Source of the DNA: Halomonas maura
GTDB taxonomy: Bacteria > Pseudomonadota > Gammaproteobacteria > Pseudomonadales > Halomonadaceae
Assembly: GCF_030409305.1 (NCBI RefSeq)
Contig: NZ_JAUFPQ010000012.1
Location: forward strand, 124,001 to 188,000
DNA: 64,000 nt
Direction: 5' to 3'
The stretch's first letter is position 1; every line of letters begins with the position of its first letter. The notes under the pieces were generated by a model, which was given only the letters and a program-made list of their open reading frames with translations, was not told the DNA's origin and ran no database searches. The translations under genes were made by a program, and so were the position numbers. Shown piece after piece: positions 14,805 through 24,099 of the stretch.

Positions 14805-16910
14805 TCAGTCGTACTCGGCGAGGCGCAGGCCGCTGTCGAGGCGGGCGAAGTCGAGCAGGATCTCGGCGGCCTCCACCACCTGAGCCCGATCGATCGGCTC
14901 CGCGTCGGGACCCGTCGCGGTGCCGGCGTCGGTACTCGCGTCGGGGTCGCCGTCGACCTCGTCCTGGGGCGCGTCGCGGGCGTCGATCCACTCCTCCAGG
15001 GGCTCCAGGCCCAGCGCCTCGCGGCGCTGGTTCTCCAGCGCCAGCTGCTCGGCCTCCTGGGCCTCCACTTCCCGGCGGCGCTGCTCGCGGTTGAGGCTGA
15101 CGCTGGTGTGCTGCTCGCGCAGGCGCTCGGCCAGCTTGGCCTGGCGCTCCAGGTAGTGGAAGTTGGGGTGGTCCTCGGCGCGCCGACGGTGGCGCTCGCG
15201 CAGGGTCTCGAGATAGCGCTGCGGCTCGCCGTACTGACGGTACTGGACCTGGCGCACGGTGTCCCAGGCCAGGGCGTTGTCGAGGCTGCTCTCGCCGATG
15301 AGCTCGGGATCGATCAGGCTCGGGAAGCGGATGTCCGGGGTCACGCCGCGGTGCTGGGTGCTCTCGCCGGAGATGCGGTAGAACTTGGCGCGGGTCAGCT
15401 TGATCTGGCCGTGGCTCAGTTCGTCGAGGGTCTGCACGGTGCCCTTGCCGAAGGTGTCGTTGCCCACCACCAGGCCGCGGCCATAGTCCTGGACGGCGCC
15501 GGCGAAGATCTCCGAGGCCGAGGCCGAGAGCCGGTTGACCAGCACCACCAGGGGGCCGTCATAGAGGGTGCCGCTGTTGGTGTCGCCATACAGGCTGATG
15601 CGTCCCCGGGCGTCGCGCACCTGGACGGTGGGACCGCGGTCGATGAACAGGCCGATCAGCGAGTTGGCCTCCTGCAGGGCGCCGCCGCCGTTATCGCGCA
15701 GGTCGAGCACGATGCCCTCGACCCCCTCGGCCTTGAGGCGCTCGACCTCCCTGGCCACGTCCCGGGTGGTGCTGCGGTAGTCCTCCTCGCCGGCCTGCCA
15801 GGCATCGAAGTCGACATAGAAGGTCGGCACCTCGATCATGCCCAGCCGGTGCATCTCGCCGTCGCGTTCCACCTCGATGACCTCGCCCCGGGCGGCCTGA
15901 TCCTCGAGGTTGACGGTGTCGCGGGTGATCTCGACTTCCTTGGAGCGCGTCATGTCCACGGCCTGGGCGGGCACCACGTCGAGGCGCACCACCGAGCCCT
16001 TGGGGCCGCGGATCATGTCGACCACGTCGTCCAGGCGCATGCCGACCACGTTGACGATCTCCTCGTCCTCCTGGCCGACGCCGACGATGCGGTCGGCGGG
16101 CTGGAGCACCCCGGCGCGTTCCGCCGGGCCGCCGGGCACCAGGCTGGCCACCTTGACGTACTCGCCGTCGGCCTGGAGCAGGGCGCCGATGCCCTCCAGG
16201 GACAGCCGCATCTGGATGTCGAAGGACTCGCTCTGGCGCGGCGACAGGTACTCGCTGTGGGGGTCGATGCTGCCGGTGACCGCGGCCATGAAGAGCCCGA
16301 AGACGTCCTCCTCGTTGGTCTGCCGCAGGCGGGACAGCTGGCCCTCGTAACGCTGGCGCAGGGTGTCCTCCACCTGCTCGGGGGACTGGTCGCTGATCGA
16401 CAGGGTCAGGGCGGCGTTCTGCAGGCGCTTGGTCCACAGCGCGTCGAGGGCCGCCTCGCTGCCGGGCCAGGGCGTGTCCTCGCGGTCCAGGAGCATGCGC
16501 TGGTCGCCGTCGAAACCGAAGTCCAGGCCCTCGTCGAGGCGCGCCAGCAGCCAGCTCAGGCGGGCCTCGGCGCGTTCGTGATAGCGGCGGTAGAGGGCGA
16601 AGGGACGCGACAGGTCACCGTCCAGGACGGCGTCGTCCAGGGTGGTGGCCAGGTCGTCGAAGGCATCGACGTCGCGGCGCAGCAGGTAGGCGCGCTGGCC
16701 GTCGAGGATGTCCAGGTAGCGGTCGAAGGCCTGGCGCGACCACTCGTCGTCCAGGTTGACGTCCGCATAGTGGCCATAGCGGAGGGATTCGGCCACTTCC
16801 GCGGCCGCCTGGCGTTGGGCGTCGCTGGGGACGAGCTCCGCCAGGGCGGGACCGGCGACCAGCAGCAGGGCCAGGGCCGCCGCGCGCCCCAGGGTGACAA
16901 ACAGGCTCAT
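14805..16910 (-). CDS. prc: Carboxy-terminal processing protease Prc/Tsp
   Basis: 701 residues, close to the 682 of E. coli Tsp. A signal peptide covers residues 1-24 (cleavage after ALA). A PDZ domain lies at about 235-320, the S41 protease domain at about 350-510 and a DUF3340-type C-terminus after that. The catalytic residues follow the Tsp spacing: S464 in SASAS, D475 and K489 in FGKGTVQ. The enzyme degrades periplasmic proteins with nonpolar C-termini and, with an adaptor, controls peptidoglycan hydrolases. It is transcribed divergently from the M18 aminopeptidase and ends at a hairpin. Confidence 0.96.
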   Translation of the reverse strand: MSLFVTLGRAAALALLLVAGPALAELVPSDAQRQAAAEVAESLRYGHYADVNLDDEWSRQAFDRYLDILDGQRAYLLRRDVDAFDDLATTLDDAVLDGDLSRPFALYRRYHERAEARLSWLLARLDEGLDFGFDGDQRMLLDREDTPWPGSEAALDALWTKRLQNAALTLSISDQSPEQVEDTLRQRYEGQLSRLRQTNEEDVFGLFMAAVTGSIDPHSEYLSPRQSESFDIQMRLSLEGIGALLQADGEYVKVASLVPGGPAERAGVLQPADRIVGVGQEDEEIVNVVGMRLDDVVDMIRGPKGSVVRLDVVPAQAVDMTRSKEVEITRDTVNLEDQAARGEVIEVERDGEMHRLGMIEVPTFYVDFDAWQAGEEDYRSTTRDVAREVERLKAEGVEGIVLDLRDNGGGALQEANSLIGLFIDRGPTVQVRDARGRISLYGDTNSGTLYDGPLVVLVNRLSASASEIFAGAVQDYGRGLVVGNDTFGKGTVQTLDELSHGQIKLTRAKFYRISGESTQHRGVTPDIRFPSLIDPELIGESSLDNALAWDTVRQVQYRQYGEPQRYLETLRERHRRRAEDHPNFHYLERQAKLAERLREQHTSVSLNREQRRREVEAQEAEQLALENQRREALGLEPLEEWIDARDAPQDEVDGDPDASTDAGTATGPDAEPIDRAQVVEAAEILLDFARLDSGLRLAEYD

Positions 16911-17051
16911 CGATGAAGCACTCCCGGATTCATGTACACTCTTCAGTCCAGACTGCGATTCGGCTCGCGAGTTGCATGGACCGAGGGGCTATTGTAGCAG
17001 CTCGCTCGAGATCCCAAGACCCCCGAATGTCCCGCGCTACAGAGGAATCCC

Positions 17052-18350
17052 ATGCCCCAGGATGCCCGACTCGAGCGGCTGCTCGATTTCCTGCGCCGCT
17101 CTCCCACCCCCTGGCACGCCACCGCCAACATGGCCGAGCGTCTCGAGGAGGCCGGCTATCGGCGCCTCGAGGAGACCGAGGCCTGGCGCCTCTCGCCGGG
17201 CGACAGGGTCTACGTGACCCGCAACGACTCCTCGATCATCGCCCTGCAGCTGCCGAGCTCGCCGCTGGTGGCCCTGCGCATGATCGGTGCCCATACCGAC
17301 AGCCCGGGCCTGCGCCTCAAGCCCAACGCCGCCCAGACCGCCGCCGGCTGGCTGCAGCTCGGCGTCGAGGTCTACGGCGGCGCCCTGCTGGCGCCCTGGT
17401 TCGACCGCGACCTGGGGCTCGCCGGGCGTGTCCAGGTGCGCCATCCGGACGGCCGGCTGGAAGGCCTGCCACTGACCGTCGACCGCCCGGTGGCGATCAT
17501 CCCCAGCCTGGCGATCCACCTCGACCGCGAGGCCAACAACGGCCGGGCCATCAACGCCCAGACCGAGATGCCGCCGGTGCTGCTGCAGGGCGGCGGGCAT
17601 ACCGACGTCGAGCGGCTGCTGCGCGACTGGCTGGCCGAGCAGCACGGTGTCGAGGGGCTCGAGGTGCTCGACTTCGAACTGGCCCTCTACGACGTGCAGC
17701 CGCCGGCCCGGGTCGGCGTCGCGGGCGAGCTGATCGCCGGCGCGCGGCTCGACAACCTGCTGTCGTGCTTCATCGGCCTCGAGGCCCTCCTGGCATGCGA
17801 TGGGACGCAAGGCGCCCTGCTGGTGGCCAACGATCACGAGGAGGTCGGCAGCGCCAGTGCCTGCGGCGCCCAGGGCCCCTTCCTGGGCGACGTGCTGCGG
17901 CGGGTCAACGCCCAGCTGGGGGAGGGCGGCGAGGAAGGGTGGATCCGCCTGATCCAGGCCTCGCGGATGATCTCCTGCGACAACGCCCATGCCCTGCACC
18001 CCAACTTCCAGGACAGGCACGATGCGGCCCACGGGCCGGCGCTCAATGCCGGGCCGGTGATCAAGGTCAACGCCAGCCAGCGCTACGCCACCAACAGTGC
18101 CACCGCGGCGCTGTTCCGGGAGCTGTGTCGCGAGGCCGAGGTGCCGGTGCAGACCTTCGTCACCCGGGCCGACATGGGCTGCGGCAGCACCATCGGGCCG
18201 ATCACCGCCACCGAACTCGGCGTGCCGACGCTGGACGTGGGCGTGCCCCAGTGGGCCATGCACTCGATCCGCGAGACGGCGGGTAGCCAGGACGTGGCCC
18301 AGCTGACCCGGGTGCTCACCGCCTTCTTCGACCGCGCCGAGCTGCCCTGA
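17052..18350 (+). CDS. apeB: M18 family aminopeptidase (ApeB-like)
   Basis: 432 residues, full length for the family. The zinc ligands fall in AHTDSPG (about residue 80), [13 protein letters not shown] and a C-terminal VPQWAMHS block. It is a cytosolic dodecameric exopeptidase that removes N-terminal acidic or other residues from peptides. The ATG at 17052 is supported by a GAGGAAT element 6 bases upstream. The gene is monocistronic, diverging from prc across 141 bases and ending before a bidirectional terminator that separates it from tRNA-Met. The symbol apeB follows Pseudomonas usage; pepB in some annotations denotes a different enzyme. Confidence 0.93.
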   Translation: MPQDARLERLLDFLRRSPTPWHATANMAERLEEAGYRRLEETEAWRLSPGDRVYVTRNDSSIIALQLPSSPLVALRMIGAHTDSPGLRLKPNAAQTAAGWLQLGVEVYGGALLAPWFDRDLGLAGRVQVRHPDGRLEGLPLTVDRPVAIIPSLAIHLDREANNGRAINAQTEMPPVLLQGGGHTDVERLLRDWLAEQHGVEGLEVLDFELALYDVQPPARVGVAGELIAGARLDNLLSCFIGLEALLACDGTQGALLVANDHEEVGSASACGAQGPFLGDVLRRVNAQLGEGGEEGWIRLIQASRMISCDNAHALHPNFQDRHDAAHGPALNAGPVIKVNASQRYATNSATAALFRELCREAEVPVQTFVTRADMGCGSTIGPITATELGVPTLDVGVPQWAMHSIRETAGSQDVAQLTRVLTAFFDRAELP

Positions 18351-18355
18351 CGCTG

Positions 18356-18390
18356 GGCCACGGGCCACGGGCCACGGGCCACGGGCGACC
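18356..18390. repeat. Short tandem repeat GGGCCACGG
   Basis: Four near-perfect tandem copies of a 9-base unit directly after the aminopeptidase stop codon. No function is evident; likely replication slippage. Confidence 0.7.
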
Positions 18391-18472
18391 AGCGGCAAGA
18401 GATCGGCTGGCCGCCCGCGCGCCCCGACCCCGAAGCCGCCCTCGAGCGTTCACCGAAGCCCGAAGCCGAACG

Positions 18473-18505
18473 AAAAAGCCCGCCTGGCGAACCAGGCGGG
18501 CTTTT
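18473..18505. terminator. Bidirectional Rho-independent terminator
   Basis: Stem GCCCGCCTGG/CCAGGCGGGC, loop CGAA, with an A5 tract on the left and a T4 tract on the right, so it can stop both the aminopeptidase transcript and the tRNA-Met transcript. Confidence 0.9.
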
Positions 18506-18512
18506 CGGTATC

Positions 18513-18589
18513 TGGTGGCTACGCCCTGATTCGAACAGGGGACCCCATCATTATGAGTGATGTGCTCTAACCAGCTGAGCTACGTAGCC
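18513..18589 (-). tRNA. tRNA-Met (CAT), elongator type
   Basis: 77 bases including an encoded CCA. The minus strand folds as a cloverleaf: acceptor GGCTACG/CGTAGCC, anticodon loop CTCATAA with anticodon CAT, and T-loop GTTCGAATC. The paired 1-72 acceptor end indicates the elongator rather than initiator tRNA. Confidence 0.95.
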
Positions 18590-18644
18590 GTGCGACGGGG
18601 GCGAATACTACCCGGGTCGGACCGTGGCGTCAAGGCGCGTGGCC

Positions 18645-19736
18645 CTAGACGTTGAAGCGGAAGTGCACCACGTCGCCGTCCTTGAGCACGTAGTCCTTGC
18701 CTTCCAGGCGCCACTTGCCGGCGTCCTTGGCGCCCTGCTCGCCGCCCAGCGCCACGAAGTCCTCGTAGGCGATCACTTCGGCGCGGATGAAGCCCTTCTG
18801 GAAGTCGGTGTGGATCACGCCGGCGCCCTCGGGCGCCGTGGCGCCGATCTTGACGGTCCAGGCGCGGACTTCCTTCACCCCGGCGGTGAAGTAGGTCTGC
18901 AGGCCCAGCAGCTCGTAGCCGGCGCGGATCACCCGGTCCAGGCCGGGCTCTTGCATGCCCATCTCGTCGAGGAACATGGCGCGTTCCTCGTCGTCGAGCT
19001 CGGCGATCTCGGCCTCGATCTGGTTGCACACCGGCACCACCACGGCCTCCTCGGCGGCGGCGATCTCCCTGACCACCTCGAGGTAGGGGTTGTCCTCGAA
19101 GCCGTCCTCGTTGACGTTGGCGATGTACATGGTCGGCTTGAGGGTCAGGAAGCCGAAGCTCTTCAGCTGGCGCTTCTCGTCGTCGTCGAGGCCGAAGCTT
19201 CTCAGCGGCTGGCCCTCGGCCAGGTGGGGCTGGATGCGGTCGAGGATCGCCTTGGTGGCGATGGCCTCCTTGTCGCCGCCCTTGACGACGCGAACCAGGC
19301 GCTGGATGGCGCGCTCGACGGTGTCGAGGTCGGCCAGCGCCAGCTCCAGGTTGATGGTCTCGATATCGGCGCGCGGATCGATCTCGTTGGCCACGTGGAT
19401 GACGTTGTCGTTGTCGAAGCAGCGCACCACATGGGCGATGGCCTGGGTCTCGCGGATATTGGCCAGGAACTGGTTGCCGAGCCCCTCGCCCTTGGAGGCG
19501 CCGGCCACCAGGCCGGCGATGTCGACGAACTCCATGGTGGTGGGCAGCACCTTCTGCGGCTTGACGATCTCGGCCAGCCGGTCGAGGCGCGGGTCCGGCA
19601 TGGGGACGATGCCGACGTTGGGCTCGATGGTGCAGAAGGGGAAGTTCTCGGCGTCGATGCCCGACTTGGTCAGGGCATTGAAGAGGGTGGACTTGCCGAC
19701 GTTGGGCAGGCCGACGATACCGCAGTTGAAACCCAT
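18645..19736 (-). CDS. ychF: Redox-regulated ATPase YchF
   Basis: 363 residues, exactly the E. coli length when the ATG at 19736 ([16 protein letters not shown]) is used; an ATG 60 bases earlier lacks a ribosome binding site. It is an Obg-family P-loop NTPase with G1 GLPNVGKS (9-16), a G3 region with FVDIAGLV, and a C-terminal TGS-like domain (about 275-363). Family members hydrolyse ATP in preference to GTP, bind ribosomes and affect stress responses. It follows pth on the same strand, separated by 90 bases, in the usual gammaproteobacterial arrangement. Confidence 0.96.
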   Translation of the reverse strand: MGFNCGIVGLPNVGKSTLFNALTKSGIDAENFPFCTIEPNVGIVPMPDPRLDRLAEIVKPQKVLPTTMEFVDIAGLVAGASKGEGLGNQFLANIRETQAIAHVVRCFDNDNVIHVANEIDPRADIETINLELALADLDTVERAIQRLVRVVKGGDKEAIATKAILDRIQPHLAEGQPLRSFGLDDDEKRQLKSFGFLTLKPTMYIANVNEDGFEDNPYLEVVREIAAAEEAVVVPVCNQIEAEIAELDDEERAMFLDEMGMQEPGLDRVIRAGYELLGLQTYFTAGVKEVRAWTVKIGATAPEGAGVIHTDFQKGFIRAEVIAYEDFVALGGEQGAKDAGKWRLEGKDYVLKDGDVVHFRFNV

Positions 19737-19826
19737 GGGATCTTCCTGGAAAGCGAATTCATGAATGGCGACTGGCAGGCATTCTACCGCCGCCACGCCC
19801 GGGGAGCACGTGCCATGCGACGCGCC

Positions 19827-20411
19827 TCAGGGCTTGAAGCTGTGCAGCCGCTGCATGGCGCGCGGCCAGTCGCCGGCGACGGCCTGGGGCAGGGTGGCCA
19901 GGCACTCGTCGATGGCGGCGTCGATGGCGGCGCGCTCGGCCTTGCCGGGGCGGCCCAGCACATAGTTGGTCACCTGGTGGGCCTGGCCGGGGTGGCCGAT
20001 GCCGATGCGCAGGCGGTGAAAGGACTTGTCGTTGCCCAGCGCGCGGATGATGTCGCGCAGGCCGTTGTGGCCGCCGTGCCCGCCGCCCTGCTTGTAACGG
20101 GCCGTGCCGGGGGGCATGTCCAGTTCGTCGTGGGCCACCAGCAGCTCGTCGGGGGCGAGCTTGAAGAACTTCATCAGCGCGGCCACGGCGCCGCCGCTGC
20201 GGTTCATGAAGGTGGTGGGTTCGAGCAGGTGCAGGTCCTGGCCGGCCACGTGGACGCGTGCGTAGCGCCCCAGGAACTTCCGGTCCGGGCGCAGCTCGCC
20301 GCCGGCGTCCCGGGCCAGGGCGTGGAGCAGCCAGGCGCCGGCGTTGTGACGGGTGGCGTCGTACTCGGCGCCGGGATTGCCCAGGCCGATGATCGCTTTC
20401 AACTGGCTCAT
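19827..20411 (-). CDS. pth: Peptidyl-tRNA hydrolase
   Basis: 194 residues. The active site residues are visible: IGLGNPG near the N-terminus (N12), catalytic H22 in TRHNAG, FMNRSG (Asn binding the peptide), and HDELDMPPG followed by GGGHGGHNGL. The enzyme frees tRNA from peptidyl-tRNA dropped by stalled ribosomes, in the cytosol, and is essential. It sits between rplY and ychF. A strong terminator ends the rplY transcript upstream, so pth probably has its own promoter or depends on readthrough. Confidence 0.97.
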   Translation of the reverse strand: MSQLKAIIGLGNPGAEYDATRHNAGAWLLHALARDAGGELRPDRKFLGRYARVHVAGQDLHLLEPTTFMNRSGGAVAALMKFFKLAPDELLVAHDELDMPPGTARYKQGGGHGGHNGLRDIIRALGNDKSFHRLRIGIGHPGQAHQVTNYVLGRPGKAERAAIDAAIDECLATLPQAVAGDWPRAMQRLHSFKP

Positions 20412-20440
20412 GCCGGTGTCCTCGCGTGCGGCGTGATGGC

Positions 20441-20469
20441 AAAAAAAATCAAGCGCCGAGGCGCTTGAT
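20441..20469 (-). terminator. Rho-independent terminator after rplY
   Basis: Read on the minus strand: stem ATCAAGCGCC/GGCGCTTGAT followed by eight T residues. It lies 57 bases beyond the rplY stop, just upstream of pth. Confidence 0.93.
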
Positions 20470-20525
20470 CCGTGAAGGCGGGACGGGCATGCCGAGGGAT
20501 CGGCATGCCCGCCGGCAACGGCCGA

Positions 20526-21215
20526 TTACTCGGTGTCGCCTTCGCCTTCGCCCTTGGCTTCCTCGCCCTTGGGCGCTTCGCCCTTGGCTTCCTCGCCGGC
20601 GGCCTCTTCGCCTTCTTCCTCAGCCTCGGCGCGGACCTTGGCCTTGGTGACGCTCACGATGGCGTTGTCGTGGTCCTCGCCGTGGGTCAGCGCGACCAGG
20701 GTCACGCCGGCCGGCACCGTGAGGTCGGACAGGTGCAGGGTGGTGCCCAGCTCGACGTTGCTGATGTCGATTTCCAGGTACTCCGGCAGGTCCTTCGGCA
20801 GGCAGCTGATCTCGACCTCGGAGGTCAGGACGTGCAGCTCGCCGTCCTGATCCTTGATGGCCTTGCTGGCATCCTCGCCGATCACGTGCAGCGGCACGTT
20901 CAGGGTCAGCTCGTGGGTGGCATCGACGCGCATGAAGTCGGCGTGGGACACCAGCGGCTTGTAGGGGTGACGCTGAAGGTCACGCACCACTACCTGCTGG
21001 GCCTTGCCGTCCACCGTCAGGTTGATCACGGAGGAGAAGAAGGCCTCGTCCTCGATCGCCTTGTAGAAGCTGGTCTTGTCGACGGCGATGGGCTGGGGGG
21101 CCTGCTCACCACCATAGATGATGGCCGGCACTTGCTCGTTCGCACGACGCAGGCGGCGGCTCGCACCTTTCCCCAGGTCGTTGCGAACGCTGGCGTTGAG
21201 TTTGAAATCGGACAT
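20526..21215 (-). CDS. rplY: 50S ribosomal protein L25/general stress protein Ctc
   Basis: 229 residues; the ATG at 21215 ([20 protein letters not shown]) matches the family N-terminus, and the longer frame upstream is untranslated. Residues 1-95 are the L25 5S-rRNA-binding beta barrel with the GASRRLRR motif; residues 96-190 are the TL5/Ctc C-terminal domain. The last ~35 residues form an acidic tail of Glu, Gly, Ala and Lys ([19 protein letters not shown]), longer than in most relatives and consistent with a halophile proteome. It is co-oriented with prs, the two being separated by a repeat-containing spacer. Confidence 0.95.
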   Translation of the reverse strand: MSDFKLNASVRNDLGKGASRRLRRANEQVPAIIYGGEQAPQPIAVDKTSFYKAIEDEAFFSSVINLTVDGKAQQVVVRDLQRHPYKPLVSHADFMRVDATHELTLNVPLHVIGEDASKAIKDQDGELHVLTSEVEISCLPKDLPEYLEIDISNVELGTTLHLSDLTVPAGVTLVALTHGEDHDNAIVSVTKAKVRAEAEEEGEEAAGEEAKGEAPKGEEAKGEGEGDTE

Positions 21216-21307
21216 GGTATTGCCTCTTGCTAGAAGTAAGGAAAGACGCCGGGGTCCGCGACCAGACCCTTCGAGCCTGCCCAAGATCTGCTGCGCGTCG
21301 GGCATAC

Positions 21308-21405
21308 ATCGTTGAAAGCGTGTTCAGACTGCTCATTTACAACACGTAAACTGCGCTTCTTCACACGATTCGCCTTGTCTGCCCCTCGCTCGCGAGATCT
21401 TGAAC
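21308..21405. repeat. MITE-like element, diverged copy 3
   Basis: Shares the interior pattern CATTTACAACACGTAAACTGCG...CGCCTTGTC with island copies 1 and 2 (CAtgTACACCGCGTAAACTCCG...GCCTTG). It is bounded by weaker inverted ends around GTTCAGA and TCTTGAAC. Located in the prs-rplY spacer (21216-21470), which has no gene. Confidence 0.5.
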
Positions 21406-21470
21406 AACCTCTCGGCGCTTCCGGACGCCCCGAAGGGCACGTTCCGGCGCCACGTCCCGCTGAGTCGGTC

Positions 21471-22412
21471 TCAGTGGAACATGGCGCTGACGGATTCCTC
21501 GTTGCTGACCCGCCGGATCGCCTCGGCGATCAGCCCGGCCACGCTGAGCTGACGGATGCGTCCGCTGCGCCGAGCGGTCTCGGACAGCGGGATGGTGTCG
21601 GTGACCACCACCTCGTCGAGCACCGAGCCGGTGATGTTGTCGACGGCGGGGCCGGACAGGATCGGGTGGGTGGCATAGGCCACCACGCGGCGGGCGCCAT
21701 GTTCCTTGAGCGCCTCGCCGGCCTTGCACAGGGTGCCGGCGGTATCGATCATGTCGTCCACCACCACGCAGGTGCGGTCCTGGATCTCGCCGATGATGTG
21801 CATCACCTGGGCCTGGTTGGCCTGGGGGCGGCGCTTGTCGATGATCGCCAGGTCGGCGTTGAGCTGCTTGGCGATGGCCCGGGCCCGCACCACGCCGCCG
21901 ACGTCCGGGGAGACCACGACCAGGTCGTCGTAGTTCTGGCGTTCGATGTCGTCGAGCAGGATCGGCGAGCCGTAGACGTTGTCCACCGGCACGTCGAAGA
22001 AGCCCTGGATCTGATCGGCATGCAGATCCATGGTCATCACCCGGTCGACGCCGGCCTTGACCATCATGTCGGCGACGATCTTGGCGGAGATCGGCACCCG
22101 GGCGGAGCGCACGCGACGGTCCTGACGGGCGTAGCCGAAGTAGGGCACCACCGCCGTGACCCGGCTGGCGGAGGCCCGGCGCAGGGCGTCCACCATCAGG
22201 ATCATTTCCAACAGGTTGTCGTTGGTCGGTGCACAGGTGGGTTGCAGGATGAACACATCCTTGCCGCGCACGTTCTCGTTGATCTCGACCGCGACTTCGC
22301 CGTCACTGAACTGGCCGACCGTGGCGTTGCCCAACCGGTTGTCCAGGCTCTCGGCCACTTTCTGGGCGAGTTCGGGATTGGCGTTCCCGGCGAAAACCAT
22401 CAATTTTGACAC
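21471..22412 (-). CDS. prs: Ribose-phosphate pyrophosphokinase
   Basis: 313 residues, close to the E. coli 315. It makes PRPP from ribose 5-phosphate and ATP for nucleotide, histidine and tryptophan synthesis. Visible signatures: FSDGE in the N-terminal half, YFGYARQDR with the flexible catalytic loop region, [13 protein letters not shown], and the PRPP-binding loop [13 protein letters not shown]. tRNA-Gln lies 64 bases upstream on the same strand and ispE beyond it, the standard gammaproteobacterial order. Confidence 0.97.
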   Translation of the reverse strand: MSKLMVFAGNANPELAQKVAESLDNRLGNATVGQFSDGEVAVEINENVRGKDVFILQPTCAPTNDNLLEMILMVDALRRASASRVTAVVPYFGYARQDRRVRSARVPISAKIVADMMVKAGVDRVMTMDLHADQIQGFFDVPVDNVYGSPILLDDIERQNYDDLVVVSPDVGGVVRARAIAKQLNADLAIIDKRRPQANQAQVMHIIGEIQDRTCVVVDDMIDTAGTLCKAGEALKEHGARRVVAYATHPILSGPAVDNITGSVLDEVVVTDTIPLSETARRSGRIRQLSVAGLIAEAIRRVSNEESVSAMFH

Positions 22413-22475
22413 GCGCAGCCACCTTTGCAGTGTTGGGTCTTCAGGAGTCGGATCGGTGCCGTTCCGGGGTGGAAA

Positions 22476-22550
22476 TGGCTGGGGTAGCAGGATTCGAACC
22501 TGCGCATGGCGATACCAAAAACCGCTGCCTTACCGCTTGGCTATACCCCA
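22476..22550 (-). tRNA. tRNA-Gln (TTG)
   Basis: 75 bases with encoded CCA. Minus strand: acceptor TGGGGTA/TACCCCA, anticodon loop containing TTG, T-loop GTTCGAATC. Located between ispE and prs. Confidence 0.95.
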
Positions 22551-22608
22551 GCAACCTTAACCATGCCGGATCGACCCAGGTGCCGCCGTGCCCAGGGGAA
22601 GGGGGCGG

Positions 22609-23463
22609 TCATCGATCCAGGGCATCGTGAAGAGGAGAACGGTTCAGGCCGTGCGCCTTGAAGGCGTGCCAGCCCGCCGGCATCTCGGCCAGCAGCGCAT
22701 CGGCGTCGACCTCGCGATCCAGGCTGGCAAAGACACAGGCCCCGGTGCCCGTCAGCATCGACGGTGCCCGGTCTTGTAGCCAGTCGAGGACGCGGGCGAC
22801 CTCGGGATACAGTGTCCGGACCGTGGGCTCGCAGTCGTTGCGCCAGCTCGCCGCTCCCCCCTGCAGTGCGCGCGCCATGGTAATCGGGGGGGTATCCCGT
22901 GTCAATTCCGGGGCCCGGAACACCGCCGGCGTGGCGACCGTGACGCCGGGATGGACGACCACGAACCAGGGCATGTCCAGCGTCACGGGGGTCAGCCGCT
23001 CGCCGACCCCTTCGGCCCAGGCGGCGTGACCGCGGACGAAGACCGGCACGTCGGCGCCGAGGGCCAGGCCCAGCTCGGCCAGGGTGTCGAGCGAGAGATC
23101 GAGCCCCCACAGCCGGTCCAGTCCCAGCAGGGTGGTGGCGGCATCGCTGCTGCCGCCGCCCAGCCCGCCGCCCAGCGGCAGGCGCTTGGTGAGGTGCAGG
23201 TCGGCGCCCTGGCGGGTGCCCGTGGCCTCCCGCAGCAGCCGGGCCGCCCGCACGATCAGGTTGTCGTCGGCGGTGACGCCGGCCAGCGCCGGGCTCAGGT
23301 GCAGGGTGTCGTCATCGCGGCGGCCAAGCGACAGGGTGTCGCCGTGGTCGAGGAACTGGAACAGCGTCTGCAACTCGTGGTAGCCATCGGCGCGGCGTCC
23401 GGTGATGTGCAGCAGGCGGTTGAGCTTGGCCGGGGCCGGCAGCACCAGGCGCGTGTCAGGCAT
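22609..23463 (-). CDS. ispE: 4-diphosphocytidyl-2-C-methyl-D-erythritol kinase
   Basis: 284 residues, normal length. It is a GHMP kinase with the N-terminal PAPAKLNRLL substrate motif (9-18) and the ATP-binding loop PLGGGLGGGSSDA (96-108). It phosphorylates CDP-ME in the MEP isoprenoid pathway. Its start overlaps the end of lolB by 8 bases, so the two are translationally coupled. The following stretch to tRNA-Gln is short, and the tRNA may be processed from the same transcript. Confidence 0.96.
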   Translation of the reverse strand: MPDTRLVLPAPAKLNRLLHITGRRADGYHELQTLFQFLDHGDTLSLGRRDDDTLHLSPALAGVTADDNLIVRAARLLREATGTRQGADLHLTKRLPLGGGLGGGSSDAATTLLGLDRLWGLDLSLDTLAELGLALGADVPVFVRGHAAWAEGVGERLTPVTLDMPWFVVVHPGVTVATPAVFRAPELTRDTPPITMARALQGGAASWRNDCEPTVRTLYPEVARVLDWLQDRAPSMLTGTGACVFASLDREVDADALLAEMPAGWHAFKAHGLNRSPLHDALDR

Positions 23464-24076
23464 CGCCGGGCTCCGGCTGCCAGCGGGTCACCACCAGGGT
23501 GACCCGGAGCTCGTCGTAGGTCATGGTCATGCGGCGCGGTAGCCACAGGTCCTCGGCCCGGGTCCAGTCCCGGTAGACGATGCTCCAGCCGTCCTGATGG
23601 AGCGCCTGGGGGAAGCCGCGGGCGTCGCGCTCCAGGCGGTGGGGACGTTGCGTGGCGGGGAGGCCGCGGATCCAGTCGGTCAGTGCCGAGACCGGCAGCG
23701 ACCAGCCCAGCTGCTGTTGCATCAGGGCCTCGGGATTGTCGGCCTCGAAGCGGCCCTCACCGGTGGTCAGCGATACCCGGCCCTCGCGTCCCTCGAGCAC
23801 GCTGCGCCCGCTGCCGAAGGGGCCGCTGAGCAGGATACGGTAATGATAGGGGGTCTGGCGCCAGTCCAGGTTGGCGCTGGTCGAGTCCTCGGGCGTGCGC
23901 AGCGCGGCCTTGCCGGTCAGTTGCCAGGCCTGGAGAGTCTCCAGACGTTCGCGCTGGTCCTCCCACTGGCCGGTGCTGCGTTCCATCTCCCCCGTGGGAG
24001 GGCGGGTGGCGCAGCCGGCCAGCAGGGCCAGGCCCAGGGCCAGCCATAACAGGTGTCTCGGTCGATGGCGTCGCAT
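23456..24076 (-). CDS. lolB: Outer-membrane lipoprotein localisation protein LolB
   Basis: 206 residues, the length of E. coli LolB (207). A lipoprotein signal ends in LLAGC with the acylated Cys at position 22. The mature part is a single LolA/B-like beta barrel, with the WQLTGK and LSGPFGSG stretches typical of LolB. It receives lipoproteins from LolA and inserts them in the outer membrane. It lies 23 bases after the TPR lipoprotein gene and overlaps ispE. Confidence 0.92.
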   Translation of the reverse strand: MRRHRPRHLLWLALGLALLAGCATRPPTGEMERSTGQWEDQRERLETLQAWQLTGKAALRTPEDSTSANLDWRQTPYHYRILLSGPFGSGRSVLEGREGRVSLTTGEGRFEADNPEALMQQQLGWSLPVSALTDWIRGLPATQRPHRLERDARGFPQALHQDGWSIVYRDWTRAEDLWLPRRMTMTYDELRVTLVVTRWQPEPGDA

Positions 24077-24099
24077 GGTCGATTCCCTTCGCGGATGAT

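Noticed and set aside
14703-16916. 737-codon plus-strand ORF antisense to prc
   Set aside because: It is the high-GC shadow of prc; the Val/Ala/Gly/His/Gln-rich composition has no domain.
18513-18589. tRNA as the island integration site
   Set aside because: Neither tRNA is near the island boundary at about 13 kb, and no integrase or duplicated tRNA end was found.
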